Under the pieces are notes generated by a model that did not search any database, had not been told where the DNA came from, and saw only the letters and a list, made by a program, of their open reading frames with translations. A DNA stretch of 64,000 bases from Roseiarcus sp963780825 (GTDB lineage: Bacteria > Pseudomonadota > Alphaproteobacteria > Rhizobiales > Beijerinckiaceae), in contig CAWADL010000005.1 of the NCBI GenBank assembly GCA_963780825.1, positions 310,001-374,000 on the forward strand. The letters are read 5' to 3'. How positions within the stretch are numbered: position 1 is the stretch's first letter; the number at the start of each line of letters is the position of its first letter. Of the stretch, positions 1-7,641 are shown in pieces. A program made the position numbers and the translations under genes.

Positions 1-1
1 C

Positions 2-478
2 CCAGAAATTCATCGCCGGACTACGGCTGAGGAGATCTGGAATGATACCGAAGGCGGCGTCGACATCGTCGTCTCTGGCGTGGGTACGGGCGGCACGATC
101 ACCGGTGTCGGCCAAGTGCTGAAGGCCAAGAAGCCGAGCGTTCGTATAGTCGCCGTCGAGCCCGAGGATTCGCCAATTCTCTCCGGCGGAGCGCCGGGGC
201 CGCACAAGATCCAAGGCATCGGCGCGGGCTTTGTCCCCGCCATACTCGATCGCGAGGTGATCGACGAGGTCGTGACGGTCGGCAATCAGACGGCCTTCGA
301 CACGGCTAGGCTGGTCGCGCGGCTTGAAGGCGTGCCGGTAGGCATTTCCTCGGGCGCGGCGTTGGCGGCGGCGATTGATGTCGGCCGGCGGCCTGAGAAC
401 AAGGGCAAGCAGATCGTTGTGATCATCCCTTCGTTCGCGGAGCGCTATCTTTCGACGGCGCTGTTCGAGGGGCTGTAG
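2..478 (+). CDS. cysK: Cysteine synthase (O-acetylserine sulfhydrylase), C-terminal part
   Basis: The 5' end lies outside the window; 158 C-terminal residues are visible. PLP-dependent enzyme making cysteine from O-acetylserine and sulfide in the cytoplasm. Seen: the glycine-rich phosphate loop GTGGTITGVG about 30 residues into the fragment, the SGGAPGPHKIQGIG segment, the GISSGAA motif, and the family C-terminus IIPSFAERYLSTALFEGL. The PLP lysine would be upstream of the window. The reading frame is intact to its TAG-type end. CysM or a cystathionine beta-synthase-like paralogue is less likely given the ERYLST tail. Its 3' end is overlapped on the other strand by a small gene. Confidence 0.93.
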   Translation, partial: PEIHRRTTAEEIWNDTEGGVDIVVSGVGTGGTITGVGQVLKAKKPSVRIVAVEPEDSPILSGGAPGPHKIQGIGAGFVPAILDREVIDEVVTVGNQTAFDTARLVARLEGVPVGISSGAALAAAIDVGRRPENKGKQIVVIIPSFAERYLSTALFEGL

Positions 479-641
479 AGGGAAGCGGGAGCGTTTCAAG
501 CTGCGTCGCACGCTTCAGGTCGCGCACCGTCAGCTTGTAATCTTCCTCGGTCATGACGCCGACGCGGAGCATTCCACCTGCGGCTCGGGTCATTTCTTGT
601 TCGAAGCGGACGTCAAAAGCCTCTTTGTTTTCGTTAGTCAT
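423..641 (-). CDS. Small hypothetical protein (72 aa)
   Basis: Not recognised. A 72-residue hydrophilic protein with a helical charged first half (residues 5-45, including EEDYKLTVRDLKRA) and a Pro/Ser/Thr/Lys-rich tail. The case for a real gene is its start: ATG at 641 is preceded by a perfect AGGAGG Shine-Dalgarno with 7-base spacing (649-654). Its last 19 codons run antisense over the end of cysK, so the tail is unlikely to be conserved. No partner gene is adjacent; the next gene on this strand is the AGE-family enzyme upstream. A function cannot be assigned. Confidence 0.6.
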   Translation of the reverse strand: MTNENKEAFDVRFEQEMTRAAGGMLRVGVMTEEDYKLTVRDLKRATQLETLPLPSTAPRTAPSKDSAPRTKG

Positions 642-675
642 TTTCGCGCCTCCTGGAGGCCGCCGCTCCGTGAAG

Positions 676-1899
676 CTACGCGTCGGCCGCCGCCGCCGCG
701 AGCTCTTTAGTGAGGCTGCCGTTCGTCGGATAGAGCGGGATCAAGCACGCCTGCAACGCGTGATAAATGTCTGGCCGGCCAACGAAATACCCCGCGATCG
801 GCGCCAGCGTATCGTCGAGCTGGCAACGCCAGCCGCCGTTTTGCGGGTCGATCAGCCGACGCGTCGCAAAATCCCAAAACCGGCGATACAAATTCTCGTG
901 GAAACCGTCGCCGTCGAGCGCGCCAAGGAAATGGGCCGCGCCGATGCCCTCGCAGATCGGCCACCAGAGCCGGTCGCGCACGCGCGGGCGTCCATCGTAT
1001 TCCAGCGTGTAATAAAGGCCGCCGCGCTCGTCGTCCCAGCCTTGCTCGACGGCTTGCAGAAACAGGCGCCGCGCCGCGTCCGGCAACCAATCCAGCCGCC
1101 GCTCGCTAAGGGCATAGAGCTGCAACGCCAGCCGCGTCCATTCCAGCGCATGCCCCGGCGTGTAGCCAAAGGGCCGGAACATGTCGGAGCCGCGATAGTC
1201 GAGATCGACGCTCCAGTCTTTCTTGTAGTGCTCCGGCACGCGCCAGTCCGCGGCGCTGGCGCGCCGGCGCAGGATCAGGTCGGCGATGCTCTCCGCTTTC
1301 ACCAGATAGTCGCGCTCGCCGGTCGCCTCGAACGCCGCCATCAACGCCTCGGTCAGGTGCATGTTGGCGTTCTGGCCGCGATAGTCGCTGAACGACGTCC
1401 AGTCTTCCCGAAACTCCTCGGCGCTGGCGCCGTGGTCGGCCTCCCAGAAACGTTTCTCCAAAACCTCGGTGATGTCCGCGATCAGTCGGTCAGCATCGGG
1501 ATGGCCGGCGCATTTCGCGCTCGCGCCGGCCAGCAGGACAAAGCCGTGGCCGTAGGCGAGCTTGTCGCGCTCGCGCGGGCCGTTGGCATCGAAAGACCAG
1601 AAATAGCCGCCATGCTTGCCGTCGCGATGCTGGCGCCAGATCGAGCGCATGGCGTGATCGAGCAGGTCGAAGGCGCCAGGCCGACCCATCAGGCAGCCGA
1701 TCGCGGCGCAATGGGCCATGCGGGCTGTCTGGTGCAGCGGCCTTTCGGTCTCGGCGGCGATGGGCTTCCCCGACGCGTCGAGCGTGAAGAACCCGCCCGC
1801 GGGATCGAGCGACTCGGCCTCGTAGAAGGCGAACAGCCGATCGGCCTGGTTCGTCAGCCAGCGGCGATGCGACTCAAGCTTGCGCCAGGGTGTGTCCAA
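676..1899 (-). CDS. AGE family epimerase/isomerase (mannose isomerase-like)
   Basis: A 407-residue (alpha/alpha)6-barrel sugar isomerase of the N-acylglucosamine 2-epimerase superfamily, expected to interconvert aldoses and ketoses (for example mannose and fructose) in the cytoplasm. Visible hallmarks: RGQNANMHLTEA near residue 175, the GHALEW motif near 250 (catalytic His of the family), the WWPICEGI segment near 316, and YFVGRPDIYHALQ near the C-terminus. Length matches the family. It sits alone between a small gene and the divergent hemW, so context does not identify the substrate; a true N-acylglucosamine epimerase or a YihS-like isomerase is also possible. Confidence 0.88.
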   Translation of the reverse strand: MDTPWRKLESHRRWLTNQADRLFAFYEAESLDPAGGFFTLDASGKPIAAETERPLHQTARMAHCAAIGCLMGRPGAFDLLDHAMRSIWRQHRDGKHGGYFWSFDANGPRERDKLAYGHGFVLLAGASAKCAGHPDADRLIADITEVLEKRFWEADHGASAEEFREDWTSFSDYRGQNANMHLTEALMAAFEATGERDYLVKAESIADLILRRRASAADWRVPEHYKKDWSVDLDYRGSDMFRPFGYTPGHALEWTRLALQLYALSERRLDWLPDAARRLFLQAVEQGWDDERGGLYYTLEYDGRPRVRDRLWWPICEGIGAAHFLGALDGDGFHENLYRRFWDFATRRLIDPQNGGWRCQLDDTLAPIAGYFVGRPDIYHALQACLIPLYPTNGSLTKELAAAAADA

Positions 1900-1968
1900 G
1901 CGGCGCTCCCCCCATTAAATGACGGCGGGGCGGTGGCGCCCCGTTCCCTGGGCTGGCATAACACGGGC

Positions 1969-3163
1969 ATGAGCCGATTCGAAAGCATCGCCGTGATGGC
2001 GGATTCGCGCGCGCTCGGCGATCCCGGGTTCGCGGTCTATGTGCACTGGCCGTTCTGTCTGGCTAAGTGCCCCTACTGCGACTTCAACTCGCACGTGCGC
2101 TCCGCCCCGCCCGACGAGGCGCGTTTCGTCGCCGCTTTCGCCCGCGAGATCGCCCATCGGGCCGCGCTCACGCCCGGCCGCAAGGTCCGCTCGATCTTTT
2201 TCGGCGGCGGCACGCCCTCGCTGATGGCGCCCAAGACCGTCGCCGCCATCCTCGACAAGATCGCCAAGCATTGGCCGATCGAGCCCGGACGCCGAGGTGA
2301 CGCTGGAGGCCAATCCGACCAGCGTCGAGGCCGGACGCTTCCGCGGCTACGCCGAGGCCGGCGTCAACCGCGTCTCGATCGGCGTCCAGGCGCTCAACGA
2401 CGCCGATCTGCGCGCGCTCGGGCGCCGGCACAGCGTCGCCGAGGCGATCGCGGCGGTGGAGACGGCCAAGTCGATCTTTCCGCGCATGTCGTTCGATCTC
2501 ATCTACGCCCGCGTCGGCCAGACCGAGGCCGCCTGGCGCGAGGAGCTCTCGCAAGCGATGAAGCTCGCGACCGAGCACGTGTCGCTCTATCAACTCACGA
2601 TCGAACCGGAGACGATCTTCGAGCGGCTTTGGCGAGCCGGCAAGCTGGCGCTGCCCGACGATGATCTCGGCCGCGCGCTTGTTTGATGCGACGCAGGAGA
2701 TCACCGAGGCGCACGGCATTGCCGGCCTACGAGACGTCCAACCATGCGCGGCCCGGGCGCCGAGAGCCGGCACAACCTCGTCTATTGGCGCTACGGCGAA
2801 TATGTCGGCGTGGGGCCGGGCGCGCACGGGCGGGTCGGGAAGGACGGCAAGCGCCGAGAGCAGGCGACTGAAAAGCATCCGGAGATGTGGCTCGGCCAAG
2901 TCGAGATCGAAGGCCACGGCTTGATCACCGACGAGCCGCTTTCGGCCGAGGAGCAGAGCGACGAATATCTGCTGATGGGGCTGCGGCTGCGCGAAGGCGT
3001 CGACATCCATCGCTACGAGGCGATCAGCGGCCGGCGGCTGGCTCGCAGCCAGATCGATTCCCTGGCCGCGGACGGCTTCGTCACCGAAGCGAACGGCCGC
3101 ATCATGGTGACGCCGATGGGCGCGCCGCTGTTGGATACGATCGTGGCGGATCTGGCGGCTTAA
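1969..3163 (+). CDS. hemW: Radical SAM heme chaperone HemW (four apparent frameshifts)
   Basis: HemN-like radical SAM protein acting as a heme chaperone/transferase. Start ATG at 1969 gives MSRFESIAVM, then the 4Fe-4S/SAM cluster motif CLAKCPYC around residue 33 and FFGGGTPS near 75. The protein match then continues through three other frames: VTLEANPTSVEAGRF, SLYQLTIEPET, FDATQEITEAHG, and NLVYWRYGEYVGVGPGAHG to the stop at 3163. Every switch is explained by one extra base (near 2287, 2680, 2718 and 2753, mostly doubled or tripled G). Removing four bases leaves exactly 397 codons, the normal length. I therefore read this as an intact gene with sequence errors, although a pseudogene is formally possible. 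Confidence 0.85.
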
Positions 3164-3165
3164 GG

Positions 3166-3429
3166 CTACTTTCGCATCTGCGGCGTCTGCAAAGCGTTCT
3201 CGATCGCCATCCGGATGAAGCGCTGATACGGGATGCCGACACTCTGGGCTCGTTGTTTGACGGCCGTGTAGAGCTGTTCCGGCAGGCGCAAGCTGACGGC
3301 CCGGTCTTTCTTACGAAGCTCGAACCGCATCGGCGTCATGTCGGACAGATCGTACTCACTGAGGTCCGCCGTCGCGACGAAAGTCTCGGCCTCTTCGTCG
3401 GTTTTGAAATCAGGGAATTTTTTTGCCAT
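3166..3429 (-). CDS. CopG/BrnA-type antitoxin of a decayed type II module
   Basis: An 87-residue ribbon-helix-helix antitoxin of the CopG_antitoxin type. The N-terminal part (KFPDFKTDEEAETFVA) is the toxin-binding arm, and RAVSLRLPEQLYTAVKQRA around residues 45-65 is the RHH DNA-binding strand and helices. I chose ATG 3429 because the in-frame extension upstream is instead the remnant of the toxin gene and a weak GAGG precedes this ATG. Its start overlaps the end of that toxin remnant, as in working brnT-brnA operons. The toxin is broken, so this is an antitoxin without an active partner. Confidence 0.8.
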   Translation of the reverse strand: MAKKFPDFKTDEEAETFVATADLSEYDLSDMTPMRFELRKKDRAVSLRLPEQLYTAVKQRAQSVGIPYQRFIRMAIENALQTPQMRK

Positions 3430-3552
3430 GTTTCGCAACCTCTTTCTTGTGCATGTAGCGGGCGCTGATGGGCCGGACGAGCGCTGCCCGGCCCTCGTTC
3501 GCCAGGTGAAGACGAGGAAGATACTCCGCCCGATCTCGCTGACGCCGATCAA
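3410..3552 (-). pseudogene. Remnant of a BrnT-like toxin gene (C-terminal part only)
   Basis: Reading the minus strand just upstream of the antitoxin gives IGVSEIGRSIFLVFTWR and, one frame over, LVRPISARYMHKKEVAKHG ending at a TGA at 3410. Together these form the C-terminal strand-helix of the BrnT ribonuclease-toxin fold (family signature IRxISARxxxxKE). The N-terminal half is missing: upstream there is an in-frame TAG and then the start region of the oppositely oriented brnT gene. The internal frame change resembles the single-base changes seen elsewhere in the window, but the missing half cannot be a sequencing error. Identification rests on motif resemblance. Confidence 0.6.
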
Positions 3553-3646
3553 GGCTCCCTACCCGATTTTAAATACGTCTTCTGCACGTGCGGCCCGCGA
3601 TATCGGCTTGACAGGCGCGATTTACAGCTGTAGCAGAAAATAGCTG

Positions 3647-3940
3647 ATGGGCATTGACTACGACCCCGAAAAGAGCGCCCGCAATCTTCTTGAGCGCGGG
3701 CTTTCTTTCGATTTGGTCGAGCACCTGGACTGGGGCGCCGCCCTCGTCAGGCAGGACACGCGCCGTGACTACGGTGAAACACGGTTGCAAGTCCTGGCCA
3801 TGTTGGAAGGCCGTCTTCACGCCGCCGTCGTGACCCCGCGAGGAGCCGACCTTCGCGTCATCAGCTTTCGCAAGGCGAATGAACGGGAAATGAAAACATA
3901 TGCAAAGGAAACAAAGAGAAGACCCGGCGTCGCGCCCTGA
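3647..3940 (+). CDS. brnT: BrnT family toxin
   Basis: A 97-residue ribonuclease-type toxin of the BrnTA class. Seen: YDPEKSARNLLERGLSFD at the N-terminus (family W/YDPxKxxxNxxKHGxSF), DTRRDYGETRLQVLAMLEGR in the middle, and a C-terminal VVTPRGADLRVISFRKANERE that matches the IISARKAxxRE signature. Family toxins act on RNA as a RelE-like fold. The downstream antitoxin overlaps its end by 41 bases, which supports an operon. Upstream lies about 95 bases shared with the remnant module on the other strand. The ATG at 3647 has no strong Shine-Dalgarno. Confidence 0.82.
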   Translation: MGIDYDPEKSARNLLERGLSFDLVEHLDWGAALVRQDTRRDYGETRLQVLAMLEGRLHAAVVTPRGADLRVISFRKANEREMKTYAKETKRRPGVAP

Positions 3941-4202
3941 TGAAGACAATCCCGAATGGACGCTTGAAGATTTCCGTGCGGCGCGCCCTGCCGCCGAGAT
4001 CCTGCCGAAATTCATTGGCGAGGCGGCGACGGCAGACCTATTGCGCCGGGGTCGCGGCCGGCCGCCCAATCCACAACGCAAGGTCAATCAGACGCTGCGT
4101 CTCGATCCCGACGTTTTGGCGGCTTACCGCGAACAAGGCCCCGGCTGGCAGGCTCGCATCAACCAAATCCTGCGCGAGCACATGCCACAATCAAACAAAT
4201 AG
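3900..4202 (+). CDS. brnA: BrnA family antitoxin
   Basis: A 100-residue antitoxin. The first half is acidic and disordered-looking (EDNPEWTLEDFRAARPAAEILP), the known toxin-binding pattern of BrnA, and the second half carries the DNA-binding segment GRPPNPQRKVNQTLRLDPDVLAAYREQGPGWQARIN. It overlaps brnT and ends 7 bases before the convergent livF stop. By family knowledge it neutralises BrnT and autorepresses the operon. Start at 3900 is the first ATG in frame; no clear Shine-Dalgarno, consistent with translational coupling to brnT. Confidence 0.82.
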   Translation: MQRKQREDPASRPDEDNPEWTLEDFRAARPAAEILPKFIGEAATADLLRRGRGRPPNPQRKVNQTLRLDPDVLAAYREQGPGWQARINQILREHMPQSNK

Positions 4203-4208
4203 AGCGCG

Positions 4209-4910
4209 CTACCCCACCGCCTTTAGATGCGCCTCCAGCGCCTCCGGATTGGCGATCAGATCCGCGCTCGGCGCTTCGTAGGCGATCGCGCCCCAATTCA
4301 ATATGATCGCTTCGTCCGTAAAGGGCAGGATCTTCTTCGGTTTCTGCTCGACGATAATCATTGACAGCCCCGCGCGCGCGAGGCCGCGCAATGCCGCGAG
4401 CAGCTCATCAACGATGATGGGCGCAAGCCCCTCGGTCGGCTCGTCGAGCAACAGCAATTTTGGGTTCAATACAAGCGCTCGCCCAACCGCCAACATCTGT
4501 TGCTCGCCCCCGGAAAGCTGGCGTCCGCCATTGCGGCGGCGTTCACGTAACCTGGGAAACATCTCGAACACACGCTCGACCGTCCAGGGACCTGGCGTCG
4601 CGACCGCCGACAGGTTCTCCTCCACCGACAGCGAGCGGAAAATATCGCGCTCCTGCGGCACCCAGCCAATCCCGCGATTGGCGCGCGCGTGCGGCGCCAA
4701 CGCCGTAAAATCCTCACCATCAACGAAGATGCGCCCCGCATGTCGCGTCGTCACGCCAATCAGCGTGTTGACCAGCGTCGTCTTGCCGACGCCGTTGCGG
4801 CCAAGCAGCGCCAGCGATTTCCCGTTGTTCAGGGAAAAGCTGACATTCGAGACAACTCGCGCCGCCCCATAGCCGGAAACCAATCCCTCGACGCGCAGCA
4901 ACTCAGCCAT
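4209..4910 (-). CDS. livF: Branched-chain amino acid/amide ABC transporter, ATPase LivF
   Basis: A 233-residue ABC ATPase. Walker A GRNGVGKTT near residue 38, signature LSGGEQQM near 137, Walker B LLLLDEPTEGLAP near 157, and the LivF-type Q-loop region WVPQERDIFRSLSVEENL. Together with LivG it powers uptake through LivH/LivM at the inner membrane. The start at ATG 4910 lies inside the end of livG (8-base overlap), so the two are translationally coupled. Last gene of a livK-HMGF cluster read leftward. The ligand (branched-chain amino acid, amide or aromatic compound) cannot be told from the ATPase. Confidence 0.92.
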   Translation of the reverse strand: MAELLRVEGLVSGYGAARVVSNVSFSLNNGKSLALLGRNGVGKTTLVNTLIGVTTRHAGRIFVDGEDFTALAPHARANRGIGWVPQERDIFRSLSVEENLSAVATPGPWTVERVFEMFPRLRERRRNGGRQLSGGEQQMLAVGRALVLNPKLLLLDEPTEGLAPIIVDELLAALRGLARAGLSMIIVEQKPKKILPFTDEAIILNWGAIAYEAPSADLIANPEALEAHLKAVG

Positions 4911-5656
4911 GGGCGTCCTCGCCGAGATAGACCGCGCGCACGCGTTCGTCGGCGGCGATCTCGGCCGGCGTCCCCTCGCACAGCAGCCGTCCGGACACCA
5001 ACACCGAGATGCGCGTCGCAAAGCTGAACACGAGGTCCATGTCGTGCTCGATCAACAAAATCGCAACGTCCGCCGGCAGCGCGGCGAGCGCGGCGAGAAT
5101 GTCATGTCGCTCTTCCTCCGGCACGCCGGCCGCGGGTTCGTCGAGCAACAGCACGCGTGGCCGGCAAGCAAGCGCAAGAGCGATTTCGAGCAACCGCTGC
5201 TTGCCATAAGCTAGCGAGCGGGTCGGCGACGCGTAGACGCTCTCAAGACCGAAGCGAGCCAACAACTCCTCGATCTCCGAGACGATTTCCGCTTTGCCCG
5301 CGGGCGCGCCAAAAATCCCAGCCGCGCCCCTCGCGCTCGGAAATGGCGAGGCCCAGTGATTCAACCGGGCTGAGATCAGGAAAAAGCTGGTTGATCTGAA
5401 ACGTGCGCGCCAGGCCGAGTCTTACCCGTTTGTTGGCGGACATCGCCGTCACGTCGCGGCCTTCGAGCAGCACCGCGCCGCCGGTCGGTTTCAACACGCC
5501 GGTCAGCAGGTTGATCAGCGTCGTCTTGCCGGCGCCGTTCGGGCCGATCAGCGCCTGCCTCGCGCCGGGGGCGACCGAAAAGCTCACGTCGTCGGTGGCG
5601 ACGAGGCCGCCGAAGCGGCGCACCAGCCCGCGCGCCTCCAGCGCCGGCGCGCTCAT
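4903..5656 (-). CDS. livG: Branched-chain amino acid/amide ABC transporter, ATPase LivG (one frameshift)
   Basis: N-terminal half from ATG 5656 (MSAPALEARGLVRRFGG) has Walker A GPNGAGKTT, the LARTFQINQLFPDLSPVE Q-loop region and stops matching after REGRGWDF. The match resumes one frame over with GAPAGKAEIVSEIEELLARFGL, then LAYGKQRLLEIALALA (LivG-type signature region), Walker B LLLDEPAAGVPEEE and IEHDMDLVFSFATRI. One extra T in the run of five at about 5312-5316 explains the break; removing it gives 251 codons, a normal LivG. It overlaps livM by 4 bases and livF by 8. Likely intact in the organism. Confidence 0.88.
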
Positions 5657-6618
5657 CGCCTGATCCTTACCAGCCTGGCCAGCCGCTCGCGTCCAAACAG
5701 CACCAGCGCGACGAGCATCGCGCCGATCCAGAACTCCCAATATTCCGGCGTCGCCGCCGAGACCACGTCGCGAATGACGATGAACACGCCGGCGCCGATG
5801 ACGCCGCCATAGAGATAGCCGGCGCCGCCGATGATCAGCATCAGCATCACGTCCGCGGAACGATGAAAATCGAACAGATCGAGAGAAACGATCTGTGTCG
5901 TTTCCGCGAGCAGCGCGCCGGCGACGCCAGCGAAGGCCGCGGCGATCGTGTAGACGGCGATGATGCGGCGCGAGGTTGGTATGCCGAGCGCTCCAGCCCG
6001 CAGCCGATTTTCGCGCACGGCCGTCAGCGAAAGCCCGAAAGGCGAACGCGCGAGCCTGCGCGCAGCGAGGAACAGCGCAAACAGCACGGCAAGGCTGAAC
6101 AGCGCCGCGTTGCGCGGGCCCTCGCCGATCGATCCGATGGAAAAGCGTCCAAACAACGGCGCGACGCTGAAGTTGAGGCCGTCAGCGCCGCCGGTCAGCC
6201 AAGAGTTCTTGTTGGCGAGCTCACCGAGCATCAGCGCCACGCCCATGGTCACCATCAACCGGGTTAGATCGGCGCCGCGCAGCAGCAGCGGCGCGGTCGC
6301 AAAGCCGACCAGCGCGGCTGGGACGATGGCCGCGACGAGCCCAAGGATAGGGTCATCGTAGCCGGCGTTGGCGACAATCGCGGCAGTGTAAGCGCCGACT
6401 CCGAAGAACGCGGCTTGGCCCAGCGAGACGATGCCCGTCACGCCGAGAATGAGATCGAGCGACAACGCAAACAGTCCCGCGACCAGCGCTTCGTTGATCA
6501 GCGCCGCGCGTGAGGGGATCGCGAAGATGACAGCCAGCAACGCCAGCCAGAACGCGATTTCAAGCAGGCTCCATCGCTCGCGGCGTCGCAAATGCGCGCG
6601 GATGGCGTCCGCGTTCAT
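5653..6618 (-). CDS. livM: Branched-chain amino acid/amide ABC transporter, permease LivM
   Basis: A 321-residue inner-membrane permease with about nine hydrophobic segments, the first near residues 20-40. LGVTGIVSLGQAAFFGVGAYTAA near residue 58 is the LivM signature region, and the cytoplasmic loop SPFGLSLTAVRENRLRAGALGI is the coupling helix contacting the ATPases. GTG/ATG overlaps link it to livH upstream and livG downstream (4 bases each), so livHMGF should be one transcript. Frame intact. Confidence 0.93.
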   Translation of the reverse strand: MNADAIRAHLRRRERWSLLEIAFWLALLAVIFAIPSRAALINEALVAGLFALSLDLILGVTGIVSLGQAAFFGVGAYTAAIVANAGYDDPILGLVAAIVPAALVGFATAPLLLRGADLTRLMVTMGVALMLGELANKNSWLTGGADGLNFSVAPLFGRFSIGSIGEGPRNAALFSLAVLFALFLAARRLARSPFGLSLTAVRENRLRAGALGIPTSRRIIAVYTIAAAFAGVAGALLAETTQIVSLDLFDFHRSADVMLMLIIGGAGYLYGGVIGAGVFIVIRDVVSAATPEYWEFWIGAMLVALVLFGRERLARLVRIRR

Positions 6619-7478
6619 CGCCCGTCGCCTCTGGCGAACAGCCCGCGCGGCCGCAGGATGAGCGTGACGACCATCACGGCGTAGATGATGAAGGCGCCGA
6701 TCGAGGGAACGTAGTATTTGCCGGCGACGTCCAGCACGCCGAGCAGCAGCGCGCCGAACAAGGCGCCGAGGATGCCATTGGCGCCGCCAATGGTGACGAC
6801 GATCAGCATGACGACCAGATATTTGAGCGGAAAACTCGGGTCCATGCCCCCGACGACATCGGTCGCCAGCGCGCCGCCGAGCCCGGCAAGGCCGCTGCCA
6901 ACGGCGAAGGTGATCGCAAACAAGCGATCGACATCGACGCCGAGGCCGGACGCCGCGCGGCGATCATCGACCGCCGCGCGCAGCCGCGCCCCAAAGCGCG
7001 TCCCTACCAGAAAGATCTGTAACCCGGCCGCGATGGCGCCGCACAGCAGGATCGTGAACAGCCTGTAGTAGCCGATGCCGACGCCGGCGACTTCAAGCCG
7101 TCCCTTTAGGAAGGCCGGCAGGTTGACCTGCAAGGGTTGATCGCCGAGCAGATAGTTGGCGGCGGGCATCGCCATGAAGACGAGGCCGATGGTGAACAGC
7201 ACCTGATCGAGCGGGCTCGCCCCATAGAGCCGCCGATAAAGCGTGCGCTCCAGCGCAACGCCGACGATCGCGGGGATAAGGAACGCAACCGGCAGCGTCG
7301 CCAGGAAGGGGACGCCGGCGCGGTTCATCAACAAGGCTGTGACATAGCCGCCGAGCATGGCGAAGGCGCCATGCGCGAGGTTGATGAAGTTCATCAGCCC
7401 GAGCGTGACGGCCAGGCCCGCGCTCAGCACAAACAACAGCATGCCGTAGGCGACGCCGTCGAGCAGGAGCGTCAGCAT
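6615..7478 (-). CDS. livH: Branched-chain amino acid/amide ABC transporter, permease LivH
   Basis: A 287-residue permease partner of LivM. Seen: MLTLLLDGVAYGMLLFVLSAG at the start, the LGLMNFINLAHGAFAMLGGY family motif near residue 27, GTRFGARLRAAVDDRRAA (coupling helix) near 160, and FILRP-like C-terminus LILRPRGLF. Start ATG 7478 is chosen because the in-frame upstream extension consists of the intergenic repeat. A GTAG-type repeat pair separates it from the binding-protein gene livK, so livK may be expressed at a different level from the membrane genes. Confidence 0.93.
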   Translation of the reverse strand: MLTLLLDGVAYGMLLFVLSAGLAVTLGLMNFINLAHGAFAMLGGYVTALLMNRAGVPFLATLPVAFLIPAIVGVALERTLYRRLYGASPLDQVLFTIGLVFMAMPAANYLLGDQPLQVNLPAFLKGRLEVAGVGIGYYRLFTILLCGAIAAGLQIFLVGTRFGARLRAAVDDRRAASGLGVDVDRLFAITFAVGSGLAGLGGALATDVVGGMDPSFPLKYLVVMLIVVTIGGANGILGALFGALLLGVLDVAGKYYVPSIGAFIIYAVMVVTLILRPRGLFARGDGR

Positions 7479-7518
7479 GTCGCGCGTCCCCGGACGGCGC
7501 ACGCGGCTCGCGGCGGTT

Positions 7519-7612
7519 GTAGCCGCGGTCGTTGACCGCGGTCCGCGGCTGGCGCGCCCGGTTCCGCAGGGCCACGTATTGCGGCGAGACCGCGGTCGAC
7601 GACCGCGGCTAC
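7519..7612 (+). repeat. GTAG-type REP inverted pair (REPIN) between livK and livH
   Basis: Two palindromic units face each other. Left: GTAG at 7519-7522 followed by CCGCGGTC, a 3-base loop and GACCGCGG (7523-7541). Right: CCGCGGTC, 3-base loop, GACCGCGG and CTAC (7590-7612). The 5' GTAG head plus short hairpin is the layout described for REP elements moved by RAYT transposases; no such transposase gene is in the window. Same family at 37127-37221, 38457-38480 and the ends of 38523-38954. Transcribed in the liv operon it could stop or stabilise the RNA. Confidence 0.85.
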
Positions 7613-7641
7613 AAACGCCCCGGAGGAATCTCACTCGCGGC

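Noticed and set aside
553..2664. A 703-codon plus-strand open frame
   Set aside because: Its first two thirds are antisense to the AGE-family gene and only the last part is hemW; the Arg/Ala-rich antisense translation is a product of high GC.
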